Shown here piece after piece: positions 1-5,191 of a DNA stretch of 5,191 nucleotides. The notes below the pieces were generated by a model that was not told where the DNA came from, made no database searches, and saw only the letters and a list, made by a program, of their open reading frames with translations. The translations under genes were made by a program, and so were the position numbers. Positions within the stretch are counted from its first letter, which is position 1, and each line of letters starts with the position of its first letter. The DNA lies in assembly GCA_003563865.1 (NCBI GenBank), contig PWTP01000136.1, positions 1-5,191 of the forward strand, read 5' to 3'. This stretch comes from Dehalococcoidia bacterium. Its GTDB lineage: Bacteria; Chloroflexota; Dehalococcoidia; Dehalococcoidales; CSSed11-197.

Positions 1-2
1 CG

Positions 3-236
3 GCGGAATTTTACAGCTTCTTCAGCGTCAGCGAGAAGGTGGCCGGCACCATTGGCCCGCTATTATTTGGTGTGGTCAGCACGATTATGGGCGGCAGCCG
101 TCTTTCGATTGTTTCACTGATTGTCTTCTTCATCACGGGTGGATACTTGCTGACCCGGGTGAATGAAACCGAAGGCATGCGCGTGGCGACTGAAGAAGAG
201 GACCTTTATGTTAAGGCTTCTGTGATGGCGCTCTAA
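3..236 (+). CDS. UMF1-type MFS transporter, C-terminal end (gene begins before the window)
   Basis: The reading frame is open from base 3 and ends at TAA 234-236, giving the last 77 residues of a longer protein. The visible part has the UMF1 (Atg22-like) signature near the end of the last bundle: an AEFYSFFSVSEK stretch, then GTIGPLLFG, then GSRLSIVSLIVFF. Two hydrophobic segments are visible, followed by a short charged cytoplasmic tail (VNETEGMRVATEEED). Members of this family are inner-membrane major facilitator proteins, usually of about 400 residues and of unknown substrate; distant relatives export amino acids from the yeast vacuole. A GTG at 39 is an internal valine, not the start. The codons are richer in G and C than those of the operon downstream. 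An intrinsic terminator follows, so this gene belongs to a separate transcription unit. The family call is from memory of conserved motifs. Confidence 0.8.
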   Translation, partial: AEFYSFFSVSEKVAGTIGPLLFGVVSTIMGGSRLSIVSLIVFFITGGYLLTRVNETEGMRVATEEEDLYVKASVMAL

Positions 237-277
237 CCCTTGAAATTTGCCACCACAAAATAATAGCACTTGAACCC

Positions 278-310
278 AACGAGGCATTCAGAAGGTGCCT
301 CGTTTCATTT
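278..310 (+). terminator. Intrinsic terminator after the MFS gene
   Basis: A perfect 9-bp stem is formed by AACGAGGCA (278-286) and TGCCTCGTT (296-304), with a 9-base loop. It is followed at once by a T-rich run, TTTCATTT. It lies about 40 bases after the stop codon of the MFS gene and should end that transcript, separating it from the operon starting at 412. Confidence 0.8.
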
Positions 311-325
311 GAGGAAATGTGGCGG

Positions 326-354
326 TGGAATTAATAAGACAATAATGATATAAA
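326..354 (+). promoter_or_regulatory. Possible extended -10 promoter of the operon at 412
   Basis: TATAAA at 349-354 matches five of six bases of the sigma-70 -10 box. It is preceded by TG one base upstream (346-347), the extended -10 pattern. The hexamer 17 bases further upstream (TGGAAT, 326-331) is a poor -35 box, which extended -10 promoters tolerate. An alternative pair is TTGAGG (309-314) with TAATAA (332-337). The segment lies between the terminator at 278-310 and the first gene of the next operon, where a promoter is expected. Confidence 0.35.
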
Positions 355-400
355 TGGTCTTTAATAAACCCTATGGGAAATCAAATCGTCATCTAAAATT

Positions 401-406
401 AAGGAG
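401..406 (+). promoter_or_regulatory. Ribosome binding site of the chimeric permease gene
   Basis: AAGGAG lies 5 bases before ATG 412. It fixes the start at 412 rather than at the in-frame GTG 406, which overlaps the site itself. Confidence 0.75.
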
Positions 407-411
407 TGAAA

Positions 412-577
412 ATGAGCACGTCAAAGGATTATTTTGTGATTAACCAGGCCACCCGGGTCGGATCGCAACAGATTAGAATTTCCGGTGATCTTATCTTAAA
501 GGGTAATTCAAAAGAATTTTATTCTGTGGATATTACTGAGGGCCGCGCGCCGGATACGAATCGACTACCTCAAACGA
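412..577 (+). pseudogene. Likely 5' remnant of a STAS-domain gene
   Basis: Codons 1-39 read like the first strands and helix of a STAS domain (anti-sigma-factor-antagonist type): VINQATRVGSQQIRISGDL, then LKGNSKEFYSV. After about base 526 the resemblance continues in the next frame, with LLRAARRIRID read at 533-565 and a stop TAA at 578-580. This suggests one extra base near 526-530. STAS proteins are cytosolic and act in partner-switching regulation, but this remnant is far too short to fold. The similarity is judged by eye and is moderate. The alternative is an unrelated N-terminal extension. Confidence 0.4.
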
Positions 578-1050
578 TAACCTGGGTGCTGCCTTCTCGT
601 TCTTCTGAGCTGTATGACAACATCAAAAACCTACCCTTTTTCTTGGGCATGCTGGCCTTGGGTTTTTATTCAGCCTCCCGTGTTTCAGAGGTGTTCCGCT
701 CATCACTCTTATCAGTTCCACACGGTCTATATCAGGCTGCTTACTCAACGGGTCTTAGACCTGTTAAAATTTACAGATATATTGTCGCCCCTTATGCTTT
801 TCGATTATCTATCCCTCCATTAACAACTGAATTTTTGACATGTTTTAAGAATTCCGCATTGACCATGACCATTGGGGTCATGGAAATAACCGGCACTACT
901 GCTTATATTGAGTCCTTTACCTGGAGAGGGCTTGAGGCCACCACTTCCGCTAGCCTGAGCTATCTGACCATCACCTTGGGCATAATTCTATTTATGTCTA
1001 TTGTTGAACGAAACATGAGCATTAAAGGCATGATCAGGCAGGAGCGTTGA
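412..1050 (+). pseudogene. gltJ: 5'-truncated GltJ-type amino acid ABC permease fused to a foreign N-terminus
   Basis: This is a 212-residue open frame made of two unlike parts. From about residue 58 to the end it matches the C-terminal two thirds of GltJ-type inner-membrane permeases. Visible there are a membrane segment near 74-95 (LPFFLGMLALGFY), the EAA coupling loop that contacts the ATPase near 108-128 (QAAYSTGL, ending IVAP), and further membrane segments near 136-160 and 180-198. GltJ proteins normally start with two more membrane segments and are about 245 residues long. Here that part is missing and is replaced by a hydrophilic stretch starting MSTSKDYFVINQATRVG, which resembles a STAS domain start. 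The start at ATG 412 is set by AAGGAG. The stop lies 7 bases before gltK. The usual binding-protein gene upstream is also gone. I infer a deletion fusion. The product is probably non-functional, though the frame is open throughout. Confidence 0.75.
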
Positions 1051-1057
1051 ATATAAT

Positions 1058-1711
1058 ATGGACTGGGAAGTAATTTCAAGAAATCTCGAGTTTTTGCTTG
1101 GGGGGCTAGTCGTTACTTTTCAACTAGCCGCCATAGCACTGGCTGGAGGTTTGTTTCTAGGCATCATTCTCGGATTGGCCCGTCTTTCCTCTAACCGTTT
1201 TTTTTATTACCCCGCAACGGCATATATCCATTTTTTTAGAAGCCAGCCTTTAATACTTATTATCTTCTGGTTTTATTTTTTTGTTCCAATATTGTTTGGA
1301 AAGCCTATGAGTGCTTTCATTGCTGCTGTAATTGCCTTTATCGCCTTTGAGGCGGCTTATTTTGCTGAAATAATCAGAGGAGGCATTCAGTCTATCCCCA
1401 ACGGACAGGTTCAGGCCGCCTATTCAACAGGTATGCGATACCACCAGGTGATGATCCATGTTGTTTTGCCGCAGGCTTTGAAGAATATGGTGCCAGCCTT
1501 GATTACACAATCCATAGTCTTATTGCAGGATACATCTCTTGCATACGTAATCGGTTTGCATGAATTCTTACGCAGAACAAGCCTGGTGGACAACAGGGAG
1601 TTCAGGTCCGTTGAACTGTATCTGTTCGCCGCGGGAGTCTATCTGGTCATTTGTTTTGTATTATCTATTCTTGCCCGTCGTCTGGAACATAAGAAATACA
1701 AGAGAGTATAG
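1058..1711 (+). CDS. gltK: Amino acid ABC transporter permease, GltK-type
   Basis: The 217-residue product is close to the length of E. coli GltK (about 224) and resembles it throughout. It is an inner-membrane subunit of a polar amino acid (glutamate/aspartate-class) importer. Five hydrophobic segments lie near residues 13-38, 57-82, 85-107, 144-168 and 185-207. The FFRSQPL motif (59-65) and [18 protein letters not shown] (97-114) are typical of the HisMQ/GltJK group. The EAA loop that docks on the ATPase runs from about 119 to 139, with G125 conserved and LP at 137-138. [11 protein letters not shown] (155-165) is another GltK hallmark. The start at ATG 1058 follows gltJ by 7 bases. The only Shine-Dalgarno-like element, AGGAG (1040-1044), is 13 bases away, so translation may be coupled to gltJ. 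The gene looks intact although its partner permease is damaged. The exact substrate cannot be told from the sequence. Confidence 0.88.
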   Translation: MDWEVISRNLEFLLGGLVVTFQLAAIALAGGLFLGIILGLARLSSNRFFYYPATAYIHFFRSQPLILIIFWFYFFVPILFGKPMSAFIAAVIAFIAFEAAYFAEIIRGGIQSIPNGQVQAAYSTGMRYHQVMIHVVLPQALKNMVPALITQSIVLLQDTSLAYVIGLHEFLRRTSLVDNREFRSVELYLFAAGVYLVICFVLSILARRLEHKKYKRV

Positions 1712-1713
1712 GT

Positions 1714-2448
1714 ATGATTGATATACAGAATGTCAGCCTTTGGCTGGGAAAAAATATTCATGTATTGAACGACATCAGCGCCAGTTTTGAAAGAGGACAG
1801 ACAAATGTAATTTGTGGACCAAGCGGTTCCGGCAAAAGTTCTTTACTGCGCTGTATAAACAGACTGGAAAAATTTCAGAAAGGTAATATTATTATTGACG
1901 GCCATTCGGTTCTTGATGCAGCTACTGATATATACAAGATCAGGGAAAACATTGGAATGGTTTTCCAACACTTTAATCTATACCCGCATCTAAACGCCCT
2001 CAACAACATCACCCTGGCTCCGCGCAAAGTAAAGGGCAAACCCAGGATAAAGGCTGAAAATCAGGCCATGCAATTGCTGGAACGCGTTGGAATTAAGGAC
2101 AAGGCCTATTCCTATCCTGCTGAGCTCTCCGGGGGACAACAACAAAGGGTGGCCATTGCTAGAAGCCTTGCCATGGAGCCTAAAATCATGCTTTTTGATG
2201 AGCCGACCTCTGCACTTGATCCTGAAATGATAGGAGAAGTCCTTGATGTTATGACGGACCTTGCCCTTGATGGAATGACCATGGTCGTGGTCACCCATGA
2301 AATGGGCTTCGCTAGAAAGGTAGCTCAGAAAATAATATTTATGGATAATGGACAAATCATTGAAAAGAAAAAGACCGATGAATTTTTTACACAACCAGAA
2401 CATACCAGGACCAAAGATTTCTTGAATCGTATACTTTCCTATGTTTGA
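1714..2448 (+). CDS. gltL: Amino acid ABC transporter ATP-binding protein, GltL-type
   Basis: The 244-residue product is the cytoplasmic ATPase that powers the importer, near the family length of about 241. All motifs are present: Walker [10 protein letters not shown] (35-43), Q-loop Q85 in [11 protein letters not shown], signature LSGGQQQR (138-145), Walker B IMLFDE (158-163) with catalytic E163, D-loop SALD (166-169) and H-loop H195 in [12 protein letters not shown]. The Q-loop wording and the PEM after the D-loop favour the GltL/GlnQ amino acid group, and GltL more than GlnQ. ATG 1714 lies 2 bases after the gltK stop, so the two genes are tightly coupled. No strong ribosome binding site is seen apart from a purine-rich AGAGAG at 1701-1706. 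Nothing in it is broken. Confidence 0.93.
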   Translation: MIDIQNVSLWLGKNIHVLNDISASFERGQTNVICGPSGSGKSSLLRCINRLEKFQKGNIIIDGHSVLDAATDIYKIRENIGMVFQHFNLYPHLNALNNITLAPRKVKGKPRIKAENQAMQLLERVGIKDKAYSYPAELSGGQQQRVAIARSLAMEPKIMLFDEPTSALDPEMIGEVLDVMTDLALDGMTMVVVTHEMGFARKVAQKIIFMDNGQIIEKKKTDEFFTQPEHTRTKDFLNRILSYV

Positions 2449-2456
2449 GATACGAT
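2426..2456 (+). repeat. Inverted repeat spanning the gltL stop codon
   Basis: ATCGTAT (2426-2432) and ATACGAT (2450-2456) form a perfect 7-bp stem with a 17-base loop around the stop codon. No T run follows, so it is not an intrinsic terminator. It could act as an RNA hairpin between gltL and the hydrolase gene, or be chance. Confidence 0.3.
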
Positions 2457-2505
2457 CAGGTTCGTCAATATATTCAGCACGAAGCCTTCTTAAAGGATAA
2501 GCATT

Positions 2506-3315
2506 ATGAAATTATACATACTTAATGAAGATCAGGCAAAAATGGGCTTCATGGACCGAGTATTTTGGGCCGAACACGGTTTGTCAATATTGATTGATGC
2601 CGAGATCAAGATACTTTTTGACCTGGGGGTAACCGATGTTTACCTTCGAAATGCGCAACTGTTCGACATAGATATCCTTGATTCTCATTATGTTGTTGTC
2701 AGCCATGGTCACTGGGATCATACCAACGGATTGAAGTACTTTCAACCCGCTGAAGACTCGATCACTCTCGTGGCCCATCCTGATATCTTTACAGACAGAT
2801 ATAACTACCTTAATAAATACAACGGCGTCTCTGATGACTTTAAAAAATCAATGACCCGATTTAATACAAATTTTACCAAAAGTCCCTTTCACATTACAAA
2901 AGACATTGTCTTTTTGGGAGAAATACCTAGAGCTAACGATTTTGAATCAATAAGGACCAATTTTCATTATATTCAAAATGATAAGATATATCCTGATTTT
3001 ATCACTGACGATTCAGCAATGGCTATACGTACTTTAAAAGGCCTCGTAATCATTTCCGGGTGTTCACATGCCGGAATTTGCAACATCATAGAGTATGCAA
3101 GAACGGTTACTAATATGGATAAAGTACATATGGTAATTGGTGGTTTTCATCTCCTTGGAAATAAGCATCAGCTGAACAACACTATAAAATATTTAAAAAA
3201 AATAAATATTGATGTATTATGTCCGATGCATTGTATTAACTTAAAATCATTATGCAAATTATCTGAGTCTTTTAATTTAAAAAAGTATTGTGCAGGGGAC
3301 TTGATAGAAATCTGA
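2506..3315 (+). CDS. Metallo-beta-lactamase-fold hydrolase, COG1237 type
   Basis: This 269-residue cytosolic protein has the metal-binding set of the metallo-beta-lactamase superfamily. SHGHWDH (66-72) supplies H67, H69, D71 and H72; SGCSHAGICNII (184-195) supplies H188; GGFHL (212-216) supplies H215. TDDSA (167-171) and GEIPR (138-142) are typical of COG1237, the group that includes the archaeal protein annotated as dihydropterin-RFAP synthase (methanopterin pathway). A late CPMHC (239-243) is also present. Bacterial members are common and mostly of unknown substrate, so I do not assign a reaction. The start at ATG 2506 has AAAGGA 8 bases upstream. The 57-base gap after gltL, with no terminator, suggests the same operon. 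Codons are AT-rich, most of all in the 3' third. All expected metal ligands are present and length is normal, so it looks functional. Confidence 0.85.
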   Translation: MKLYILNEDQAKMGFMDRVFWAEHGLSILIDAEIKILFDLGVTDVYLRNAQLFDIDILDSHYVVVSHGHWDHTNGLKYFQPAEDSITLVAHPDIFTDRYNYLNKYNGVSDDFKKSMTRFNTNFTKSPFHITKDIVFLGEIPRANDFESIRTNFHYIQNDKIYPDFITDDSAMAIRTLKGLVIISGCSHAGICNIIEYARTVTNMDKVHMVIGGFHLLGNKHQLNNTIKYLKKINIDVLCPMHCINLKSLCKLSESFNLKKYCAGDLIEI

Positions 3316-3650
3316 TTAACAAAAAATGTTTTCTGGAGCACGCATAAAGTCGTATGGAATGCAATTTAAAATTTGATGTCAGGCTCAGAACCAGTCTTAT
3401 GAGCACATTGCAGACTTTTGCTAATTAATATTCCTAATACAAAATTCTTAATAATATTCTTATTATCCATTGTATTTATCATATTCGCTATTGTTATATT
3501 AAAGAATCTATCTTGACAACAGTCAAAAGTCTTCAAACTGACGTATTTTTGTATGTTAGATTTATCGGAGTTAAGATACAAAAAACAGCATTCCCACATC
3601 CAGCAGGTACAGAAAATCCTTGAAGGAGGCTTGCACGGCAGATATAATCC
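3316..3650. other. AT-rich intergenic stretch with no supported gene
   Basis: No frame here shows a convincing start, ribosome binding site and protein-like product together. TTGACA at 3513-3518 has no -10 box at a suitable distance. No clear terminator follows the hydrolase gene. A strong AAGGAGG occurs at 3623-3629, but the ATG that follows is 21 bases away and the nearer TTG (3631) meets a stop after seven codons. A 9-bp inverted pair, AGACTTTTG (3412-3420) and CAAAAGTCT (3524-3532), is probably chance. Confidence 0.5.
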
Positions 3651-4150
3651 ATGATCCGGTGCAGTTTTACAATTTACAAGAAAATGGAGAGGATGGACAG
3701 CGCCGGCAACAAATCCGCAATAGCCGCCCGCCAAGTCCGGGAGATCATCAGCAGCCTGGCGGACAAAAATCACCTTGAACATGATGTGCGTATAAAACTG
3801 AGTCAGGACGGAGAGGCCAGGATTAAAAACTGTATCAAGTTTCAGCTGGTAGACGGTCACAGGATGGTTGCGGTCAAGGAAAAGGACTGGTTCATTTTTC
3901 TGTTTCTGGGTACCCACGATGAAACAGACAACTGGATAAAGAACAACATGAACATGAGGCCAGACCCGGCACGGGGCAAAGTTGTGCCTCCTTCAGACCA
4001 ATCTCAGAACAGCCGGGAAGAGCCTGAACAGGCCGGCCGGCCTGAAGGCCAGGAACCGCCCTCAATTCATGATCTGTACCCCTGCACGAAGTCCTGGACC
4101 AGAAGACATTGCGGGAGATTTTTCCAGGCATCTGTGCACCACCCAGGTAA
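3651..4150 (+). pseudogene. RelE/HigB-like toxin-family gene with a likely one-base frameshift
   Basis: The frame from ATG 3651 (or the in-frame ATGs 3684 and 3693; none has a good ribosome binding site) encodes a charged helical N-terminus. It continues with DGEARIKNCIKF, then LVDGHRMVAV, and ends the domain with FLGTHDETDNWIKNN. That order (strand with GhR, strand, G-T-H-D-E, amphipathic helix) is typical of RelE/HigB-like small domains, which in known systems cleave mRNA. A hydrophilic linker follows. After IHDL the frame turns into low-quality sequence running to a stop at 4242-4244. One added base in the C run 4079-4082 would give a protein-like end, PLHEVLDQKTLREIFPGI, closing at TAA 4148-4150. 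The corrected product would be about 155-166 residues. No antitoxin gene is seen next to it, so a toxin role is inferred from fold only. The break may be a real mutation or a sequencing error. Confidence 0.55.
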
Positions 4151-4302
4151 AATGCGACTTTCGAAGCTTCGCCTGCATCTCCCGGGTTTCTCAGTCATCT
4201 CTCCTCATTATCCGCCCAGCCAGTGCACGTCTCCTGGACACTGAAAGTTCGTCACCTCAGCAGCCCAATCTATCCAGGCGTCAGCATCCTTCGTGTACTG
4301 TG

Positions 4303-4331
4303 TCCAGGCATGAATGCATGAACTGCCTGGA
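4303..4331. repeat. Inverted repeat upstream of the phd gene
   Basis: TCCAGGCA (4303-4310) and TGCCTGGA (4324-4331) form a perfect 8-bp stem with a 13-base loop, ending 61 bases before the antitoxin start. There is no T run after it. Phd-family antitoxins bind palindromes in their own promoters, so an operator role is possible, but the distance from the start and the lack of a clear promoter leave this open. A weaker dyad (AGTC 4342-4345, GACT 4351-4354) lies closer to the gene. Confidence 0.35.
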
Positions 4332-4380
4332 ATAAACCTGTAGTCGTAAGGACTCAACTAGGTGGTCAAGTTTGATATAT

Positions 4381-4388
4381 GGAGGAGG
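4381..4388 (+). promoter_or_regulatory. Ribosome binding site of the phd gene
   Basis: GGAGGAGG ends 4 bases before ATG 4393. It fixes the start there rather than at the in-frame TTG 4372, which lies upstream of it. Confidence 0.85.
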
Positions 4389-4392
4389 AACT

Positions 4393-4626
4393 ATGCAAAC
4401 AGTGAATATCCATGAGGCCAAGACCAATTTGTCAAGCCTCCTGGAAGAGGTGCAGCAGGGCAAACCCTTTGTCATTGCCAAGGCGGGCAGGCCCATAGCC
4501 CGGGTAACGGGCATTGATGTACCTGTAGAAGGGCAAACAGGGCGAGTGGGGTTCTTGGCCGGGCAGATCCAGGTGCCGGAAGATTTTGACCGGATGGGGG
4601 AACAGGCAATATTTTCCATGTTCTGA
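4393..4626 (+). CDS. phd: Phd/YefM-family antitoxin
   Basis: The 77-residue product has the usual length and layout of a Phd/YefM antitoxin. The N-terminal DNA-binding part has the hallmark VNIHEAKTNLSSLLEEV (4-20), followed by GKPFVIAKAGRPIARV (23-38). The tail RVGFLAGQIQVPEDFD (51-66) is the toxin-binding segment seen in antitoxins paired with PIN-domain VapC toxins. In this family the antitoxin neutralises the toxin and represses its own operon. The start is well supported by the GGAGGAGG site. The toxin gene begins 7 bases after the stop, the normal arrangement, but is truncated. The antitoxin itself shows no defect. It is GC-richer than the importer operon. Confidence 0.9.
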   Translation: MQTVNIHEAKTNLSSLLEEVQQGKPFVIAKAGRPIARVTGIDVPVEGQTGRVGFLAGQIQVPEDFDRMGEQAIFSMF

Positions 4627-4633
4627 GAGGCTG

Positions 4634-4801
4634 ATGCACCTGCTTCTTGATACGCATGTTCTGCTCTGGGCGGCTGGTATGCCGGACAGGCTGCCAAGGC
4701 AGGCCCTTGATCTTATCCTGAACCCGGATAATCAGCTGTATTTCAGCGCAGCCAGTATCTGGTGCTTAATTCCCCCCGAGCTCCAGCGTACTTACAATTA
4801 A
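4634..4801 (+). pseudogene. vapC: VapC PIN-domain toxin, truncated after about 43 codons
   Basis: The first 43 residues are a good VapC start: MHLLLDTHVLLWAAG with the catalytic D6, then helical sequence and YFSAASIW (36-43). In intact proteins of this type SIW is followed by E, the second acidic residue, and two more acidic residues lie in the C-terminal half of a protein of about 125-130 residues. Here the sequence changes abruptly at codon 44 (base 4763) to CLIPPELQRTYN and stops at 4799-4801. Three of the four metal-binding acids are therefore missing and no RNase activity is expected. I see no trace of the rest of the gene in the window. GAGAGG (4625-4630) provides a close ribosome binding site. 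The break is probably a deletion or an insertion whose far end is outside the window. Confidence 0.85.
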
Positions 4802-4853
4802 AGGTAACCATTCAGGGGGCGGAACCGTGCAAGGTTTCCTGTCTGAAAGGCCT
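4802..4853. other. Unassigned sequence after the vapC break
   Basis: No coding sequence is evident on either strand. A hairpin-like element, GGAACC (4821-4826) with GGTTTCC (4833-4839), pairs with one bulged base. The palindrome GGTAACC (4803-4809) stands near the vapC break. Neither can be linked to a known element by eye. Confidence 0.3.
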
Positions 4854-5036
4854 TCAAATCATAAATCCGATTCGTGATTTGGAGCTGGCGAATTTTTCGA
4901 CGCGGCCGCCTGTTTGATGATACGCTGCAAAAAGGGTAGAAATAATCTTTACAAAAGTATTGACTTCTCGTTTTGTGCAGACGCCGATGGCATAGTCTTT
5001 GTTGGCAACACCTAATGATTCCAGTCTGTGATCACT
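4854..5036 (-). pseudogene. Minus-strand coding remnant, C-terminal part of an unrecognised protein
   Basis: Reading leftward, the frame is open from 5036 (just after a TAG at 5039-5037) to TGA at 4856-4854, 60 codons. It has no ATG, GTG or TTG start near its head and no ribosome binding site. The peptide is protein-like: GVANKDYAIGVCTKREVN, then FVKIISTLFAAYHQTGG and RVEKFASS. The codons look like real coding sequence. I do not recognise the family with confidence. A helical stretch ending in GGRVEKF is faintly reminiscent of the end of small redox-enzyme domains, which is not enough to name it. It is best read as the tail of a gene whose 5' part has been lost. Confidence 0.4.
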
Positions 5037-5082
5037 CTAACGCGAGCATTGCCCGCAACCCAACAAAGAAAAGAGCTATTTG

Positions 5083-5110
5083 ACAGGATTAACAGGATTA
5101 ACAGGATTAA
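5083..5110. repeat. Tandem repeat, three copies of ACAGGATTA
   Basis: Three perfect 9-bp units run head to tail at 5083-5091, 5092-5100 and 5101-5109. From memory, runs of ACAGGATTA-like units are scattered between genes in several deltaproteobacterial and related environmental genomes. No function is established. Confidence 0.85.
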
Positions 5111-5126
5111 GAGATGGATTAAGAGA
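5104..5126. repeat. Direct repeat of GGATTAAGAGA
   Basis: Two 11-bp copies (5104-5114 and 5116-5126) are separated by one base and overlap the end of the 9-bp array. They look like a degenerate continuation with a 12-base period. Confidence 0.7.
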
Positions 5127-5156
5127 AAAATCATTTTGTCCTGGCCGGAAGCCAGG
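5126..5156 (-). terminator. Possible intrinsic terminator for a minus-strand gene
   Basis: A 6-bp GC-rich stem (CCTGGC 5140-5145 with GCCAGG 5151-5156, 5-base loop) is followed, reading leftward, by ACAAAATGATTTTT. The T run begins about 8 bases from the stem, later than ideal. It would suit a gene entering from the right edge. Confidence 0.4.
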
Positions 5157-5167
5157 CCAAAAGGTTA

Positions 5168-5191
5168 TCACTCGCCTTTGGCGATGGTTAA
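5168..5191 (-). CDS. Possible last codons of a minus-strand gene entering from the right
   Basis: Reading leftward from the window edge, seven codons (LTIAKGE) end at TGA 5170-5168, and the possible terminator follows 12 bases later. The stretch is too short to identify anything; the placement before a terminator is the only support. The same bases form an imperfect hairpin (5165-5176 with 5180-5191). Confidence 0.22.
   Translation of the reverse strand, partial: LTIAKGE

Noticed and set aside
614..823. Plus-strand open frame inside the permease gene
   Set aside because: It is out of frame with the EAA loop and membrane segments of the permease and has no protein-like motif.
1990..2403. Minus-strand open frame inside gltL
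   Set aside because: It is the antisense of an intact ATPase with every catalytic motif.
3513..3518. TTGACA as a promoter -35 box
   Set aside because: No -10-like hexamer lies 15-19 bases downstream; it is part of a tiny TTGAC/GTCAA dyad.
3412..3532. 9-bp inverted repeat (AGACTTTTG / CAAAAGTCT) with 103 bases between the arms, considered as the ends of a small mobile element
   Set aside because: The arms are short, no target duplication flanks them, and a match of this size is expected by chance in AT-rich DNA.
3366..3917. A 183-codon open frame on the minus strand
   Set aside because: Half of it is antisense to the RelE-like gene, whose GTHDETDNWIKNN end is convincing; the other half is AT-rich sequence with no recognisable domain, and there is no good ribosome binding site.
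3982..4335. 117-codon plus-strand open frame over the toxin-gene tail
   Set aside because: Its product is low-quality (many S, R, P) and overlaps the better supported RelE-like frame and its corrected ending.
4281..4697. 138-codon minus-strand open frame over phd
   Set aside because: It is antisense to a clear Phd antitoxin and the start of vapC.
5083..5126. CRISPR-like array
   Set aside because: Units of 9-12 bases without spacers are a simple tandem repeat.

Overview
The window suggests a Gram-negative bacterium of the Desulfobacterota/deltaproteobacterial type. This rests on three soft cues: GltJKL-like transport proteins, a Phd/VapC pair, and the ACAGGATTA tandem repeat that I associate with such genomes. 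No marker gene confirms it. The window is an accessory patchwork: one nearly intact AT-rich operon between two zones of broken genes.

Layout. Bases 1-236 are the 3' end of a UMF1-type MFS transporter, closed by a good intrinsic terminator at 278-310. Bases 412-3315 form one co-directional cluster. It holds a chimeric, 5'-truncated GltJ-type permease (412-1050), an intact GltK-type permease (1058-1711), an intact GltL-type ATPase (1714-2448) and an intact metallo-beta-lactamase-fold protein of the COG1237 type (2506-3315). Bases 3316-3650 are AT-rich with no gene I can support. Bases 3651-4150 hold a RelE-like toxin-family gene that appears to carry a one-base frameshift in a C run. Bases 4393-4801 hold an intact Phd/YefM antitoxin and a VapC toxin cut off after about 43 codons. 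The last 390 bases hold a minus-strand coding remnant, a short tandem repeat, and what may be the terminator and last codons of a further minus-strand gene.

How the genes work together. GltJ, GltK and GltL would be the two membrane subunits and the ATPase of a polar amino acid importer. The usual periplasmic binding-protein gene is absent, and the first permease has lost its N-terminal membrane segments. Its first 45 or so codons instead resemble the start of a STAS-domain protein. The likeliest reading is a deletion that fused the promoter, ribosome binding site and start of a STAS gene to the tail of gltJ. The importer would then be non-functional or altered, while gltK, gltL and the hydrolase gene are still transcribed.

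The most interesting observations are the chimeric permease, whose frame seems to be joined by a one-base shift; the COG1237-type hydrolase as last gene of the importer operon; the C-run frameshift in the RelE-like gene; and the orphan antitoxin beside its decapitated toxin. I found no CRISPR array, tRNA, rRNA or intact mobile element.
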